From NCBI GenBank assembly GCA_030431485.1, contig JAUIIR010000029.1, positions 1 through 48,865 of the forward strand: a DNA stretch of 48,865 bases, in the 5' to 3' direction. Positions 24,579 to 33,362 of this stretch are shown piece by piece (position 1 is the stretch's first letter; each line of letters opens with the position of its first letter). Both the position numbers and the translations under genes were made by a program. The DNA comes from Alphaproteobacteria bacterium. GTDB taxonomy: Bacteria > Pseudomonadota > Alphaproteobacteria > Rhodobacterales > Rhodobacteraceae. The notes under the pieces were generated by a model that made no database searches, was not told the DNA's origin, and worked only from the letters and a program-made list of their open reading frames with translations.

Positions 24579-26660
24579 TCACCGACCGGTCGGATGCGCG
24601 ATTGGTTTTTCGAACCGAATTGGAACGGTCAGGTGATACTGGAAGCCGGCGTCAGTAAAATCCGCTGTGGCCTCACCTCCGTTATCTTTGGGCACGATCT
24701 TTGAGACCAAAATCATTCCAAAACCAAGTGTCTCGGGTTCTTTTGCAGGTGGTCCGCCCGACTCGCGCCATGACAGGTGCAGTTGTGTCCCGCCGTTTTG
24801 TTGGGATGTGTTCCATTCCAAATCTACTATGCCGCGAACTTTAGACAGAGCGCCATATTTTATGGCGTTTGTATGCAGTTCATGCAGGCCCATCGCGATG
24901 CTCAGAGCCAGCTTCGGAGGCAATTGAACGCTGGGCCCTGCGATCCTGATACCTTCTGCGCCTTGAAAGGTCTGCTGCACGATTTCATGTATCTCTGCGT
25001 TTTCCCAACGCGCTGCGGCCAAAAGATCGTGTGCCGCCGCCAGTCCTGCGAGTCGTGCAAAAAACGTATTGCTTGCACGCTCAATATCTTCAGCGCCTTG
25101 GAAGGTCTGGAATGCCAATCCCTGTACGACCGAAAGCGTATTTTTGACCCGGTGGTTCAGTTCCTGGATCAATACATCACGGGTTTTCTGCGCACTTCGG
25201 TACTCCGTGATATCATAGACTGCACCCGTGAATGTCTCGGCCGTATCGCCATTAAAATGCACTTGTCCCTGCGCGTGTATCCATCGAGGCGGCAAGGTCG
25301 GCCCACGGTCAATCCGAAACTCTCCTTCATATTCGTTGGAGTCATTGGACGGATCACGGCATCGAGCGGTCTCCGCCAAAAGTGTCGATATGTCGTCAGC
25401 GTGAATTTGACCGTTCGCCTCATCGACGGTGACCGGACCGTGATGGGGCAGCTCGAACAATTCACGGAAGCGTTCGTCGCAAAACATTTCATCGATACCG
25501 TATGTGCGCCTAAACAGACCGATCTTTGCAGCTTTGCGCGCTACTTCGAGTTCATCCAGGTATTGTTCCAGCTCTTTCTTCGAGCGAGCTTTCTGATGCG
25601 CCAAGAGCAATGCCAGCACCAAAGCGTTCAACAGCAGAAACATCAAAATCCCGGCCGTGATCAACTGACGACGGTACGTGTCCCAAAGCTGAGGTGGCGT
25701 ATTCAGGATAATCGCATCGCCTGGAACATTGGTTGGCGTTAGCCCCCATTTTTCGAGAGCCGCCCAATTGTACACATAGCGCATTGCAGGCATCGAACCT
25801 GTCGACGTGACGCCGTTTTCGATGTCGAGCAGAGCGCGGCCGATCCCGTTACCCATGAGTTCCCGGCTGACAACAAGACCGCCTGTGGCGCCGCGTGGAA
25901 CATGTTCACTGAGAGGTGTAAAAACGGGCGCGGACGCAGATGCGATCAATCGATCAATCGCCTTATAGGAATGGACGGGTGCCCCAAGACCATCCGAGAA
26001 CCAAAGAAGCGAGACGACAATCGCACCGTCTGGCAATGTCGAAACCCTCTGTTCCACCTCAATCAGGGGCTCATTGATCATATCCACCAAATCGCCTTCA
26101 AAGTCGTACGCTACGAGTGCTGCGCGAAACGCATCAACTTCGCGCTGGCGCCAAGGCTGCCTTTTCATTTCGCCGGTGAAAAGGATGACGCTCGGGTTGG
26201 AAAGCCCCAAAATTTCCCGGAATATCCGAACCAAATCCGCGTCAAAGATCAGATCCACATCTTGTGGCTCAGGATCAAATGTCGCTGGAGACAACCCGAT
26301 CCTGAGAATCTTTGCATCGCCCAGCCGGTCACGTGTGCGCTGGGCTATGATTTCAGAATGCGGCCCGTAGCTGGCAATCACATCTATGCCTGTTGACGCA
26401 TATTTTTTGGTGTAGAGATCCACAATGGCAGTGATTTCCGCCTCGTCGCCTGACAAGTCCCGATCATTCAGAAACTCGGGGTAAAAATACTGGAAGTCGT
26501 CACCCAAAACCTCGGCAATGCCATCCTCCATCACTCGGTATCCGGGAGTGATCGACGCGAAATCTGACAGGAACAATACCCGTTGCTCGGCAGATGCGGT
26601 TGCGCCTGACAGAAGCAGAACGCATGTAAGAAGGAGCCTGCAAGCCCCGCCTATGGACAT
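24579..26660 (-). CDS. HWE-type sensor histidine kinase with periplasmic substrate-binding-like domain
   Basis: The 693-residue kinase begins with a signal or anchor segment (residues 7-24). A periplasmic region of about 300 residues follows and resembles ABC-type substrate-binding domains (DVIASYGPHSEIIAQ, ILRIGLSPATFDP, GLVVSRELMGNG). One membrane helix lies at 333-354, then a short coiled linker, a PAS domain (about 376-490) and an HWE kinase core. The phospho-acceptor is His503 in ELNHRVKNTLS, the N-box contains HTNAIKYGALS, and the family mark WRE is present (LSWRESGGPP). It should sense a small extracellular ligand. The divergent single receiver is the likely partner. The ribosome binding site is weak. 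Confidence 0.92.
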   Translation of the reverse strand: MSIGGACRLLLTCVLLLSGATASAEQRVLFLSDFASITPGYRVMEDGIAEVLGDDFQYFYPEFLNDRDLSGDEAEITAIVDLYTKKYASTGIDVIASYGPHSEIIAQRTRDRLGDAKILRIGLSPATFDPEPQDVDLIFDADLVRIFREILGLSNPSVILFTGEMKRQPWRQREVDAFRAALVAYDFEGDLVDMINEPLIEVEQRVSTLPDGAIVVSLLWFSDGLGAPVHSYKAIDRLIASASAPVFTPLSEHVPRGATGGLVVSRELMGNGIGRALLDIENGVTSTGSMPAMRYVYNWAALEKWGLTPTNVPGDAIILNTPPQLWDTYRRQLITAGILMFLLLNALVLALLLAHQKARSKKELEQYLDELEVARKAAKIGLFRRTYGIDEMFCDERFRELFELPHHGPVTVDEANGQIHADDISTLLAETARCRDPSNDSNEYEGEFRIDRGPTLPPRWIHAQGQVHFNGDTAETFTGAVYDITEYRSAQKTRDVLIQELNHRVKNTLSVVQGLAFQTFQGAEDIERASNTFFARLAGLAAAHDLLAAARWENAEIHEIVQQTFQGAEGIRIAGPSVQLPPKLALSIAMGLHELHTNAIKYGALSKVRGIVDLEWNTSQQNGGTQLHLSWRESGGPPAKEPETLGFGMILVSKIVPKDNGGEATADFTDAGFQYHLTVPIRFEKPIAHPTGR

Positions 26661-26856
26661 TGATGAATGCCTTCGAAAGCGAGTTGGACCGATGCATTAG
26701 GAACGGTAAATGCTTTAGGGTAGACGCCGAAACGATGTCTGTCGAGCGCTGCAGTATCTTTCGATACATCGGTTCAGATTGGGCGCTTTCCTGCCCACAT
26801 ATATCCCATGATTGGCGAGAAATTGGCAAATCTGGTTCGGCCACATCGGCGACTTG

Positions 26857-26879
26857 GCCAAAATATTTTACTTTTTGGC
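26857..26879. promoter_or_regulatory. Inverted repeat in the kinase/receiver intergenic region
   Basis: GCCAAAA (26857-26863) and TTTTGGC (26873-26879) are perfect inverted copies with a nine-base AT-rich spacer. The site lies 47 bp before the receiver gene and could be an operator, or a hairpin in its leader. The 266 bp gap (26661-26926) holds no other gene that I can support. Confidence 0.45.
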
Positions 26880-26926
26880 ACAAACTTGCGAGACTCAAAC
26901 TCGGATACTGGCGGAGACTTCGCGCC

Positions 26927-27277
26927 ATGAAAACAGTGATGATCGTTGAAGACAATATGGTGGTAGCCACCATGCTTGACTCCATGGTCCAAAAATTAGG
27001 GCACAGCGTGATCGGCCCGTGCGTCTCGGAAGAGGACGCTTTCGCAGCGATCGCAGTTCAAACGCCAAGCCACGCTGTTTTGGATATCAACCTCGGCGGC
27101 GACGTGACTTCTTTTGCTATCGCGGAAGCGTTGCAAGAGCGCAATGTCATAATCGCATTCTCGTCAGCCTATTCGCACTACGTTGTCCCCGAGAACCTGT
27201 CATCGGCGCCGTTCATGCCAAAACCGATCAAACAGTCGGATTTGGCATTGTTTCTGGGTTCTGAAGAGGCGCTCTAA
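26927..27277 (+). CDS. Single-domain response regulator
   Basis: The 116-residue protein is a receiver domain without an output domain. The acidic pocket (VEDN, residues 7-10), phospho-acceptor Asp53 in LDINLGG and Lys99 in MPKP are present; Ser occupies the usual Thr/Ser position (AFSSAYS). The LDINLGG form is common in receivers that partner HWE kinases. It may act as a phosphate sink, or bind a protein target. It is divergent from the HWE kinase, supporting a cognate pair. I chose ATG 26927, with GGAG upstream; an open in-frame stretch reaches back to 26660 but does not look like protein and crosses the intergenic inverted repeat. Confidence 0.88.
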   Translation: MKTVMIVEDNMVVATMLDSMVQKLGHSVIGPCVSEEDAFAAIAVQTPSHAVLDINLGGDVTSFAIAEALQERNVIIAFSSAYSHYVVPENLSSAPFMPKPIKQSDLALFLGSEEAL

Positions 27278-27305
27278 GCCCGCAACCGAGGGGACCCATG
27301 CCTGA

Positions 27306-28370
27306 TCAGTCGAGCCAGCCGTTCAGGTTCTCTTCGATCACTGCCGACAATGCCGCAATATGGGCGTCGTCGTCGTTGAGGCACGGGATATAGGTGAAGT
27401 GCTCACCACCAGCTTCTTCGAAGCTTTCTTTGATCTCTTCGTTGATCTCTTCCAATGTCTCGATGCAATCGGCTGAGAATGCAGGAGCGCAAACAGCGAT
27501 ATTCTTCTTGCCGTCTTCCTCGGCCAGCCGGGCAACCTCTTCCACCGTGTAGGGCTTCAACCATTCTTCAGGACCGAATTTCGACTGGAAAGTGGTTGTG
27601 ATTTCGGTGTCTTCCCACCCCAGACGCTCCTTCAGCAGACGCGTCGTCTTCTGGCACTGACAGTGATAGGGATCTCCCTCCATCAGATAGCGTTTGGGCA
27701 CGCCGTGGTAAGAGCAGACAAGGATGTCGGGCCGGGTTTCCAACTTGTCATAGGCGCGTTCTATCGATTGAGCCAAAGCCTCGATGTAAAGCGGGTGCTG
27801 GTAGTAAGGATCAACCGTACGAACCGTTGGTTGCCATTTTTCATCCATCAGTGCGCGGAAGAACTGGTCGTTGGCGGTCGCTGATGTCGCGCCGGCGTAA
27901 TGCGGATAAAGCGGGAAGAACAGGATCTTGCGGCAGCCGGCCTCGACCATCTCCCGCACTTTGGACTTGGTTGACGGGTTACCGTAACGCATGCAGAAAT
28001 CGACCATGACCTGATCGCCGTATCGGTCTTGCATCTCTTTGGTGATTTTTGCGGTCTGATCCTTGGTGATGGTCATTAACGGGCTTTCGCCCTGATCTTC
28101 GTTCCAGATTGACTTGTACGCTTCACCCGAGCTGAACGGACGTTTCGTTAGGATGATCAGCTGCAGCAGCGGCTGCCATAGCCAAGGGCTATAATCGATC
28201 ACCCGGCGGTCCGACAGGAACTCGTTGAGATACCGGCGCATCGGCCAATAGGAGTAGTGATCTGGAGTGCCAAGATTGGCCAGAAGAATACCGACCCGCT
28301 CCGCCGGTACCTTGGGATGGTCGGTGGGGGCGTGGGTCGGGCGTTGTGCGGTTTTTGTTGCGTCCAACAT
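27306..28370 (-). CDS. hemH: Ferrochelatase
   Basis: HemH inserts iron into protoporphyrin IX in the last step of haem synthesis. The 354-residue sequence has LLANLGTPD near residue 29, RRYLNEFLSDRRVID near 45, the metal-site His in PLYPHYAGATSATA near 182, the SYHGVP signature near 226, SKFGPEEWLKPYT near 265 and the Glu-rich CIETLEEINEE near 310. All family landmarks are present. The N-terminal 25 residues are a short extension found in many alphaproteobacterial forms. The gene lies 56 bp downstream of the methyltransferase-fold gene on the same strand and may share its transcript. No haem- or iron-responsive element was recognised. Confidence 0.97.
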   Translation of the reverse strand: MLDATKTAQRPTHAPTDHPKVPAERVGILLANLGTPDHYSYWPMRRYLNEFLSDRRVIDYSPWLWQPLLQLIILTKRPFSSGEAYKSIWNEDQGESPLMTITKDQTAKITKEMQDRYGDQVMVDFCMRYGNPSTKSKVREMVEAGCRKILFFPLYPHYAGATSATANDQFFRALMDEKWQPTVRTVDPYYQHPLYIEALAQSIERAYDKLETRPDILVCSYHGVPKRYLMEGDPYHCQCQKTTRLLKERLGWEDTEITTTFQSKFGPEEWLKPYTVEEVARLAEEDGKKNIAVCAPAFSADCIETLEEINEEIKESFEEAGGEHFTYIPCLNDDDAHIAALSAVIEENLNGWLD

Positions 28371-28426
28371 CGGGCCTGCATCCTTAACGTCATTTAGCGG
28401 GCTAACTAACCTCTATCCCGGTCAGG

Positions 28427-29248
28427 TCAATCTTTGAGCGGCGTTTCTACCGTGTTCAGCGCATCTGCAAGTCGTTGCGCAGCAGACCCCGGTCGCAAGG
28501 GCTGCGGTTGGGAGGTGTCAGGCGCCCAACCTGTTAAGGTGATGATTTCGAAGGTCGCCGTGATGCGGTCGTCGGGGTCTGAATAGTTCTCCGCATAAAG
28601 CGCCATTGCGCGCAGAATAACGTCGCGGCGGGTTGCTGTCCTAATGCGGGCCGTCATTGCGTTGGTTTCGCCCATCGCGCGCAGATCGTGCATCAGGTGC
28701 AGCGGTGTGGCGTAGCTTGTTTTCAGAACAACGCTGTCGGCGACTGGCAAGGCAAGACCAGCGCGTTGCAACAAGGCGCCCAGGTCGCGGATTTCAGCCA
28801 TCGGTGCGATGCGCGGGGACAAGCCGCCGGTGATCTCGATCTCGGCTTGGCCCAACGCTGCGCGCAATTCCTGCAGGGTCTGGCCGCCCAGCGCGAGAAC
28901 CAGAAGCAGTCCGTCAGGTCTGAGTGCTCTGCGGCATTGGATCAGCTGCCCGACCGGATCATTCGCCCAGTGCAGTGACAGCGCGTGCACGATCAGGTCA
29001 TGGCTGTTTTCCACCAGGTCCAAAACGTCTGTGTCTTCGGTAACGTGGGCGCCGGAAAGTGTGTTCTGCCAGAATTCCGGAAACGGTGTCACAATCGCGG
29101 GCGCTGTAAAGGATTTGTTTACCAATGCGAGGCGATCTTGCACATCGGCGGCCGCCTCTTCGTGCAAGAACAGCGCCGGATTCCTGCGCGCACGGTCCCT
29201 GTAACGGGACAATGCCAAGCGGTCGGTCAGGATGGGGATCTCGGACAT
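28427..29248 (-). CDS. Methyltransferase-fold protein (BioC/NDUFAF5-like) with degenerate SAM motif
   Basis: The 273-residue protein has the N-terminal signature of the alphaproteobacterial BioC/NDUFAF5-like group (LTDRLALSRYRDRARR, then FLHEEAAADVQDRL). The post-motif segment SHDLIVHALSLHWANDPVGQL and LRPDGLLLVLALGG near residue 115-140 keep the class I methyltransferase pattern. Where the glycine-rich motif I should be, the sequence reads FTAPAIVTPFPEFW and has no GxGxG. SAM binding is therefore doubtful. In mitochondria NDUFAF5 acts on complex I assembly; a similar role here is a guess. The start at 29248 gives the family N-terminus; the longer frame overlaps the divergent ComF gene. Confidence 0.78.
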   Translation of the reverse strand: MSEIPILTDRLALSRYRDRARRNPALFLHEEAAADVQDRLALVNKSFTAPAIVTPFPEFWQNTLSGAHVTEDTDVLDLVENSHDLIVHALSLHWANDPVGQLIQCRRALRPDGLLLVLALGGQTLQELRAALGQAEIEITGGLSPRIAPMAEIRDLGALLQRAGLALPVADSVVLKTSYATPLHLMHDLRAMGETNAMTARIRTATRRDVILRAMALYAENYSDPDDRITATFEIITLTGWAPDTSQPQPLRPGSAAQRLADALNTVETPLKD

Positions 29249-29277
29249 GATCGGCAGATAGGATGCTGTGGTCAGGA

Positions 29278-29991
29278 ATGCAAACCGCGCTGCGCATGCT
29301 GTATCCCCCTCAATGTATTGGCTGTGGTGGGTTGGTGCAGCAAGATCAGGGTCTTTGTCCGTCATGTTTTGCGGAGACGCCGTTTATCACGGGTTTGGTG
29401 TGTGATCTTTGCGGGATATCCTTGCCGGGTGTGTCTGATGCGGCAGTGATCTGTGATGACTGTCTCACTCTGGGTCGCCCGTGGTGTCAGGGGCGGGCGC
29501 CCGTCCGATACGCTGGTGTCGCACGAAATCTGGTTCTGGGGCTTAAACACGGGGATCGGCATGAGGTTGTTGAAATGGCTGCCGATTGGATGGTCAAGTC
29601 ACGACCGCCGGCCTTGCCCGATGGCGCAATCGTTGTGCCTGTTCCGCTTCATCTCTCTCGACTGGTGGCGCGCAGGTACAATCAGTCAGCACTTCTGGCG
29701 CAATCGATTGCGCAGCGACTCGATCTGGAATTTTGCCCAGACGTCCTGATGCGTCGCAAACGAACGTCGTCTTTGGATGGAAAGTCACGAGATGCGCGGT
29801 TCGCGGAAGTAGCGGATTCAATCTCTGTCCGTCGCGGAAGAGAAGGCAGTTTGCGTGATCGAAACGTGCTGCTGATCGACGATGTGATGACGTCCGGTGC
29901 AACGCTTGCGGCTTGTGCTGGGGCCTGTCACAGCGCACAGTGCCGAGAGATTTTTGTCACAGTTCTGGCGCGCGTTGCAAAGGACACTTAA
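29278..29991 (+). CDS. ComF-family phosphoribosyltransferase-like protein
   Basis: The 237-residue protein has the N-terminal double-zinc-ribbon typical of ComF: CIGCGG and CPSC, then CDLC and CDDC. A phosphoribosyltransferase-like domain follows with VVPVPLHLSRLVARRYNQS near residue 120 and the PRPP-loop motif LLIDDVMTSGATL near 198. In naturally competent bacteria ComF works in DNA uptake; in others its role is unclear. The start is uncertain: ATG 29278 gives the usual N-terminus (MQTALRMLYPPQCIGC), ATG 29263 adds five residues, and neither has a well-spaced ribosome binding site. It is divergent from the methyltransferase-fold gene by about 30 bp. Confidence 0.88.
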   Translation: MQTALRMLYPPQCIGCGGLVQQDQGLCPSCFAETPFITGLVCDLCGISLPGVSDAAVICDDCLTLGRPWCQGRAPVRYAGVARNLVLGLKHGDRHEVVEMAADWMVKSRPPALPDGAIVVPVPLHLSRLVARRYNQSALLAQSIAQRLDLEFCPDVLMRRKRTSSLDGKSRDARFAEVADSISVRRGREGSLRDRNVLLIDDVMTSGATLAACAGACHSAQCREIFVTVLARVAKDT

Positions 29992-30021
29992 ATCCCCAAC
30001 AATCACCGAAGGGGTTTAGCC

Positions 30022-30279
30022 ATGCAAAACATCGAAATTTACACTTCACCGATCTGCGGTTTTTGTCACGCTGCCAAACGGCTTTTGACACAAAAAGGCG
30101 CGACGTTCACTGAGATCGACGTCTTGGTCAATCCAGATCGTAAACCTGAGATGATCGAACGTGCCAATGGGGGCCGAACCGTGCCTCAGATTTTTATTGG
30201 CGACACCCATGTGGGCGGCTGTGACGATCTCTATGCGCTTGAGCGCGCAGGAAAACTCGACGCGCTCTTGGCGGCGTAA
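30022..30279 (+). CDS. grxC: Glutaredoxin (GrxC type)
   Basis: This 85-residue glutaredoxin should reduce disulfides or mixed glutathione disulfides in the cytosol. The active site is CGFC (12-15) in place of the standard CPYC. The glutathione-binding segments TVPQIFIGDTHVGG (near 53) and the GGCDDLYAL turn are present. The Pro-to-Gly change in the active site should shift the redox potential; the Cys pair itself is intact. The start is supported by GAAGGGG ten bases upstream. The amidase gene follows after five bases, so the two are co-transcribed. Confidence 0.94.
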   Translation: MQNIEIYTSPICGFCHAAKRLLTQKGATFTEIDVLVNPDRKPEMIERANGGRTVPQIFIGDTHVGGCDDLYALERAGKLDALLAA

Positions 30280-30284
30280 CAAGA

Positions 30285-31118
30285 ATGCGGGCGGCATTGC
30301 TTCAGCTGACGTCCTCGGATGATCCCGCCGAAAATCTGCGGGTCACGCGGGACTTAATGCGCGACGCGGTCTCTGACGGGGCACACTTTATTCTGACGCC
30401 GGAAGTGACCAATTGCATCAGCAACAGTCGGAGCCATCAGCGCAAGGTCCTGACGCATCAGGATGAGGACCCGACCCTGGCAGGGCTGCGGGATGAGGCG
30501 GCTCGATTGGGGGTTACGCTCCTTATTGGATCAATCGCACTCAAAGCTGAACCGCCCGAAGAGAGGTTTGCGAACCGGTCGTTTCTGATTGGGACTGATG
30601 GCGCGATTATTGCCCAGTACGACAAGCTGCACATGTTTGACGTGCAGGTGACAGAAACCGAGACGTTTCGGGAATCCGCCGGGTTCGCACCCGGTGATCG
30701 GGCTGTTGTTGCCGAGGCAGAGTTTGGTCGTGTTGGCATGACCGTGTGCTATGACGTTCGCTTCCCGTATCTTCACAGGGCGCTGGCAAAGGCTGGTGCA
30801 GAGATTCTGACTGTTCCGGCGGCGTTTTCACCTGCAACGGGTCCGATGCATTGGGAACCCTTGCTGCGAGCGCGTGCGATTGAAACCGGGTGTTTCGTGC
30901 TTGCCCCTGCGCAAGTGGGCGCGCATTCGGTCAGCACTGGCAAACCTCGCACAACTCATGGGCACTCATTGGCAGTGTCACCCTGGGGTGAGGTGCTTTT
31001 GGACGCAGAGCAACGGCCGGGCGTGCATCTTGTTGACCTTGATATGTCTCACGTGGCACAAGCCCGCCATAAAATTCCGTCATTACAGCATGATAGAGAG
31101 TTCTCAGGCCCTACATGA
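30285..31118 (+). CDS. Carbon-nitrogen hydrolase (nitrilase family, Nit2-like amidase)
   Basis: The 277-residue enzyme belongs to the nitrilase superfamily. The catalytic triad is visible: Glu in LTPEVTN near residue 40, Lys in YDKLHMFDV near 112, and Cys in VCYDVRFPYL near 154. The DKLHMFDV and CYDVRFP forms match the Nit1/Nit2 group, whose members deaminate omega-amides such as 2-oxoglutaramate or deaminated glutathione. The latter fits the glutaredoxin gene five bases upstream, but this is inference. The stop overlaps the MarR gene start by four bases (ATGA). Confidence 0.9.
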   Translation: MRAALLQLTSSDDPAENLRVTRDLMRDAVSDGAHFILTPEVTNCISNSRSHQRKVLTHQDEDPTLAGLRDEAARLGVTLLIGSIALKAEPPEERFANRSFLIGTDGAIIAQYDKLHMFDVQVTETETFRESAGFAPGDRAVVAEAEFGRVGMTVCYDVRFPYLHRALAKAGAEILTVPAAFSPATGPMHWEPLLRARAIETGCFVLAPAQVGAHSVSTGKPRTTHGHSLAVSPWGEVLLDAEQRPGVHLVDLDMSHVAQARHKIPSLQHDREFSGPT

Positions 31119-31564
31119 CCGACAGCAGCCCCCTTGCCATTTCGCTCTTCAGTGAGTTGCTGACAGCGGACCAGTTGCTGCGGAACAGATTGACGCGGGT
31201 GTTGCCGAACAAAATGGAGATCTCGCATTTTTCGGTGCTGAACCAGTTGGCGCGCGGAGGGTCCGAGAAGACGCCGGCGCAACTGGCTAAAGCGTTTCAT
31301 GTCACACGGGGCGCGATGACCAACACGTTAAGCAAGCTTGAGGCGGCGGGATATGTGCACATCCGGCCGGATTGGGACGATGCGCGGCGCAAGCAGGTGT
31401 CGATCAGCCCGGCGGGTTTGGCGGCGCGGGATGCGGCCATTGCGGCGATCACACCCCTGATTACGGAAATGGTCGAAGAGCTGGGCGCCACCAAAGTGCG
31501 GGCCGCACTCCCTGTGTTGCGGGAACTGCGCGTAAAACTCGAAGAACCCGACGGCCGAACTTGA
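31115..31564 (+). CDS. MarR-family transcriptional regulator
   Basis: The 149-residue protein has the MarR winged helix: helix-turn-helix TPAQLAKAFHVTRGAMTNTLSKLEAAGYVHI near residues 53-83, followed by the wing RPDWDDARRKQVSISPAG. Such dimers usually repress nearby genes and release DNA on binding a small molecule or on oxidation. There is no Cys, so direct thiol oxidation is unlikely. It is coupled to the amidase gene by a four-base overlap and follows the glutaredoxin gene, so autoregulation of this short operon is possible. The gene converges with ubiG over a 12 bp gap. Confidence 0.92.
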   Translation: MTDSSPLAISLFSELLTADQLLRNRLTRVLPNKMEISHFSVLNQLARGGSEKTPAQLAKAFHVTRGAMTNTLSKLEAAGYVHIRPDWDDARRKQVSISPAGLAARDAAIAAITPLITEMVEELGATKVRAALPVLRELRVKLEEPDGRT

Positions 31565-31576
31565 GCAGCTGCCGTT

Positions 31577-32335
31577 TCAGGCAGAGTTCAGAGCCGCTGT
31601 GACGAAATTCACGCTCAGATCGCGGTCAGACAGGCTCCATTTCCACGAGACGGGATTGAACTGAAACCCCTTACGGTCGACGGGGGTCAGTCCGGCTTGA
31701 CGCAAGAGGTCGTATAATTCGTCAGGCTTAATGAACTTGGACCAGTCGTGCGTGCCTTTGGGCAACCAACGCATGATGAACTCCGCGCCGACGATGGCCG
31801 CGGCAAAGCTTTTGCTATTGCGGTTGATCGTAGAACATAGATGCAATCCACCGGGTTTCAGCAGCCGTTTGCACGCGGTCAGGAAACCAAGGGGGTCAGC
31901 AACATGTTCGATCACTTCCATGCTGAGCACGACATCGAAGGTTTCGCCCGCTTCCGCCAAAGCTTCGGCAGTTGCGTGTCGGTAGTCTATCTCTAAGCCA
32001 GATTGCAGTGCATGTGCTTGCGCGACGGGAATGTTGCTGCCGCCAGCATCCACACCTACCACCGTTGCGCCAAGCCTTGCCATTGGTTCGCAAAGCAGGC
32101 CCCCGCCGCATCCGATGTCGAGCAGGCGTAGCCCGCTGAACGGGCGAGCGTCCCCGAGATCGCGATCAAACTCGGCTGCAATCTGAGCTGTGATGTAGTC
32201 GAGCCGAACCGGGTTCATCATGTGAAGCGGTTTGAACTTTCCATTTGGATCCCACCATTCTGCGGCCATAGCCTCGAATTTGGCAATTTCGGCTGGATCG
32301 ACGGTTGTCGTGGCGGTCACAGAACTTTTCCCCAT
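31577..32335 (-). CDS. ubiG: Ubiquinone biosynthesis O-methyltransferase
   Basis: UbiG performs both O-methylations in ubiquinone synthesis. The 252-residue sequence has the family start [20 protein letters not shown] near residues 19-38, SAM motif [17 protein letters not shown] near 70, VVGVDAG as motif post I, and [13 protein letters not shown] near 135. The C-terminal [23 protein letters not shown] is also typical. The gene is divergent from the proline iminopeptidase gene with only 35 bp between start codons. A small inverted repeat (TTGGT and ACCAA, 32342-32358) lies in that gap. Confidence 0.96.
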   Translation of the reverse strand: MGKSSVTATTTVDPAEIAKFEAMAAEWWDPNGKFKPLHMMNPVRLDYITAQIAAEFDRDLGDARPFSGLRLLDIGCGGGLLCEPMARLGATVVGVDAGGSNIPVAQAHALQSGLEIDYRHATAEALAEAGETFDVVLSMEVIEHVADPLGFLTACKRLLKPGGLHLCSTINRNSKSFAAAIVGAEFIMRWLPKGTHDWSKFIKPDELYDLLRQAGLTPVDRKGFQFNPVSWKWSLSDRDLSVNFVTAALNSA

Positions 32336-32370
32336 GGTCTTTTGGTGATCGGTACCAATATAGATTGAGT

Positions 32371-33342
32371 ATGGATAAATTCCCGAGCCAAAAGCGCGCA
32401 GTGCAGTACCTTTATCCCCCCATTGATCCCTATGACCAGCGCATGCTGTCCGTAGGGGATGGGCACAGTATCTATGTTGAGCAATGCGGTGCCGAAAACG
32501 GGATTCCGGTGGTTGTTCTGCACGGCGGACCGGGAGGTGGGTGCAGCCCGTCGATGCGGCGGTATTTTGATCCCAAGGTGTTCCGGGTCGTCCTGTTCGA
32601 TCAACGTGGCTGCGGGCGATCGCGGCCGCATGCCAGCGTCAACAACAATACCACATGGGATTTGGTGGCGGATATCGAGCTGATCCGCGAGACTTTGGCC
32701 ATCGAGCAGTTTATCGTTTTCGGCGGAAGTTGGGGTGCAACACTGGCTCTGATTTACGGCATCAGTCACCCCGAGCGCGTGCGCCAGCTGGTGTTGCGCG
32801 GCGTATTCACCATGACCAAGGCCGAATTGGACTGGTTCTATGGTGGTGGAGCCGGGCAGTTCTGGCCGGAAACCTGGGCGCGATTTGTGGATATGATCCC
32901 CGAAGATGAGCGTGATGATCTGATCGCGGCCTATCATCGTCGGTTGTTTTGTGGCGATCTCCGCACCGAGACACGGTTTGCCCGGGCTTGGTCGGCATGG
33001 GAGAACGCACTGGCATCCGTCTATTCCAGCGGGTCGGGGGGTGAATCGCCGGGTGACTACGCGCGGGCATTTGCGCGCCTCGAGAATCACTACTTCATCA
33101 ACAACGGCTTCCTCGAAGAGGACGGCTGGATTATTAAGAACATCGACCGCCTGTCCGGTATCCCCGGTGCGATTGTGCAAGGCCGGTACGACATGATTTG
33201 CCCGCCGCTACGTGCATGGGAATTGGCGCGCGTATGGCCCGAGTGTGACCTTCGCATGGTGCGCAATGCGGGCCATGCCTTGTCTGAACCAGGTATCAGC
33301 GCGGAATTGGTACGAATTATGGACGGGATCTCAACATCTTAG
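32371..33342 (+). CDS. pip: Proline iminopeptidase
   Basis: This alpha/beta hydrolase of peptidase family S33 removes N-terminal proline from peptides. The 323-residue protein has the oxyanion segment [12 protein letters not shown] near residue 48, [11 protein letters not shown] near 75, the nucleophile Ser in [11 protein letters not shown] near 118, the acid residue in [10 protein letters not shown] near 274 and the His in [10 protein letters not shown] near 301. All fit the family. The longer frame to 32305 lies inside ubiG and its leader; ATG 32371 gives the usual length. The ribosome binding site is weak. A peptide-type ABC importer follows, with a possible use of imported peptides as substrate, though 82 bp and an apparent promoter separate them. 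Confidence 0.95.
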   Translation: MDKFPSQKRAVQYLYPPIDPYDQRMLSVGDGHSIYVEQCGAENGIPVVVLHGGPGGGCSPSMRRYFDPKVFRVVLFDQRGCGRSRPHASVNNNTTWDLVADIELIRETLAIEQFIVFGGSWGATLALIYGISHPERVRQLVLRGVFTMTKAELDWFYGGGAGQFWPETWARFVDMIPEDERDDLIAAYHRRLFCGDLRTETRFARAWSAWENALASVYSSGSGGESPGDYARAFARLENHYFINNGFLEEDGWIIKNIDRLSGIPGAIVQGRYDMICPPLRAWELARVWPECDLRMVRNAGHALSEPGISAELVRIMDGISTS

Positions 33343-33362
33343 GATTCCGTTGTGATTTGATG

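Noticed and set aside
24777..25742. Open frame of 321 codons on the plus strand inside the histidine kinase gene
   Set aside because: It is antisense to conserved kinase domains and its translation shows no domain or signal features.
26660..26926. In-frame N-terminal extension of the single receiver
   Set aside because: A receiver starts at 26927 with its own ribosome binding site; the upstream translation is not protein-like and covers the intergenic region.
32342..32358. Inverted repeat TTGGT/ACCAA between ubiG and pip as an operator
   Set aside because: Arms of five bases in a 35 bp gap are too short to support a call on their own.
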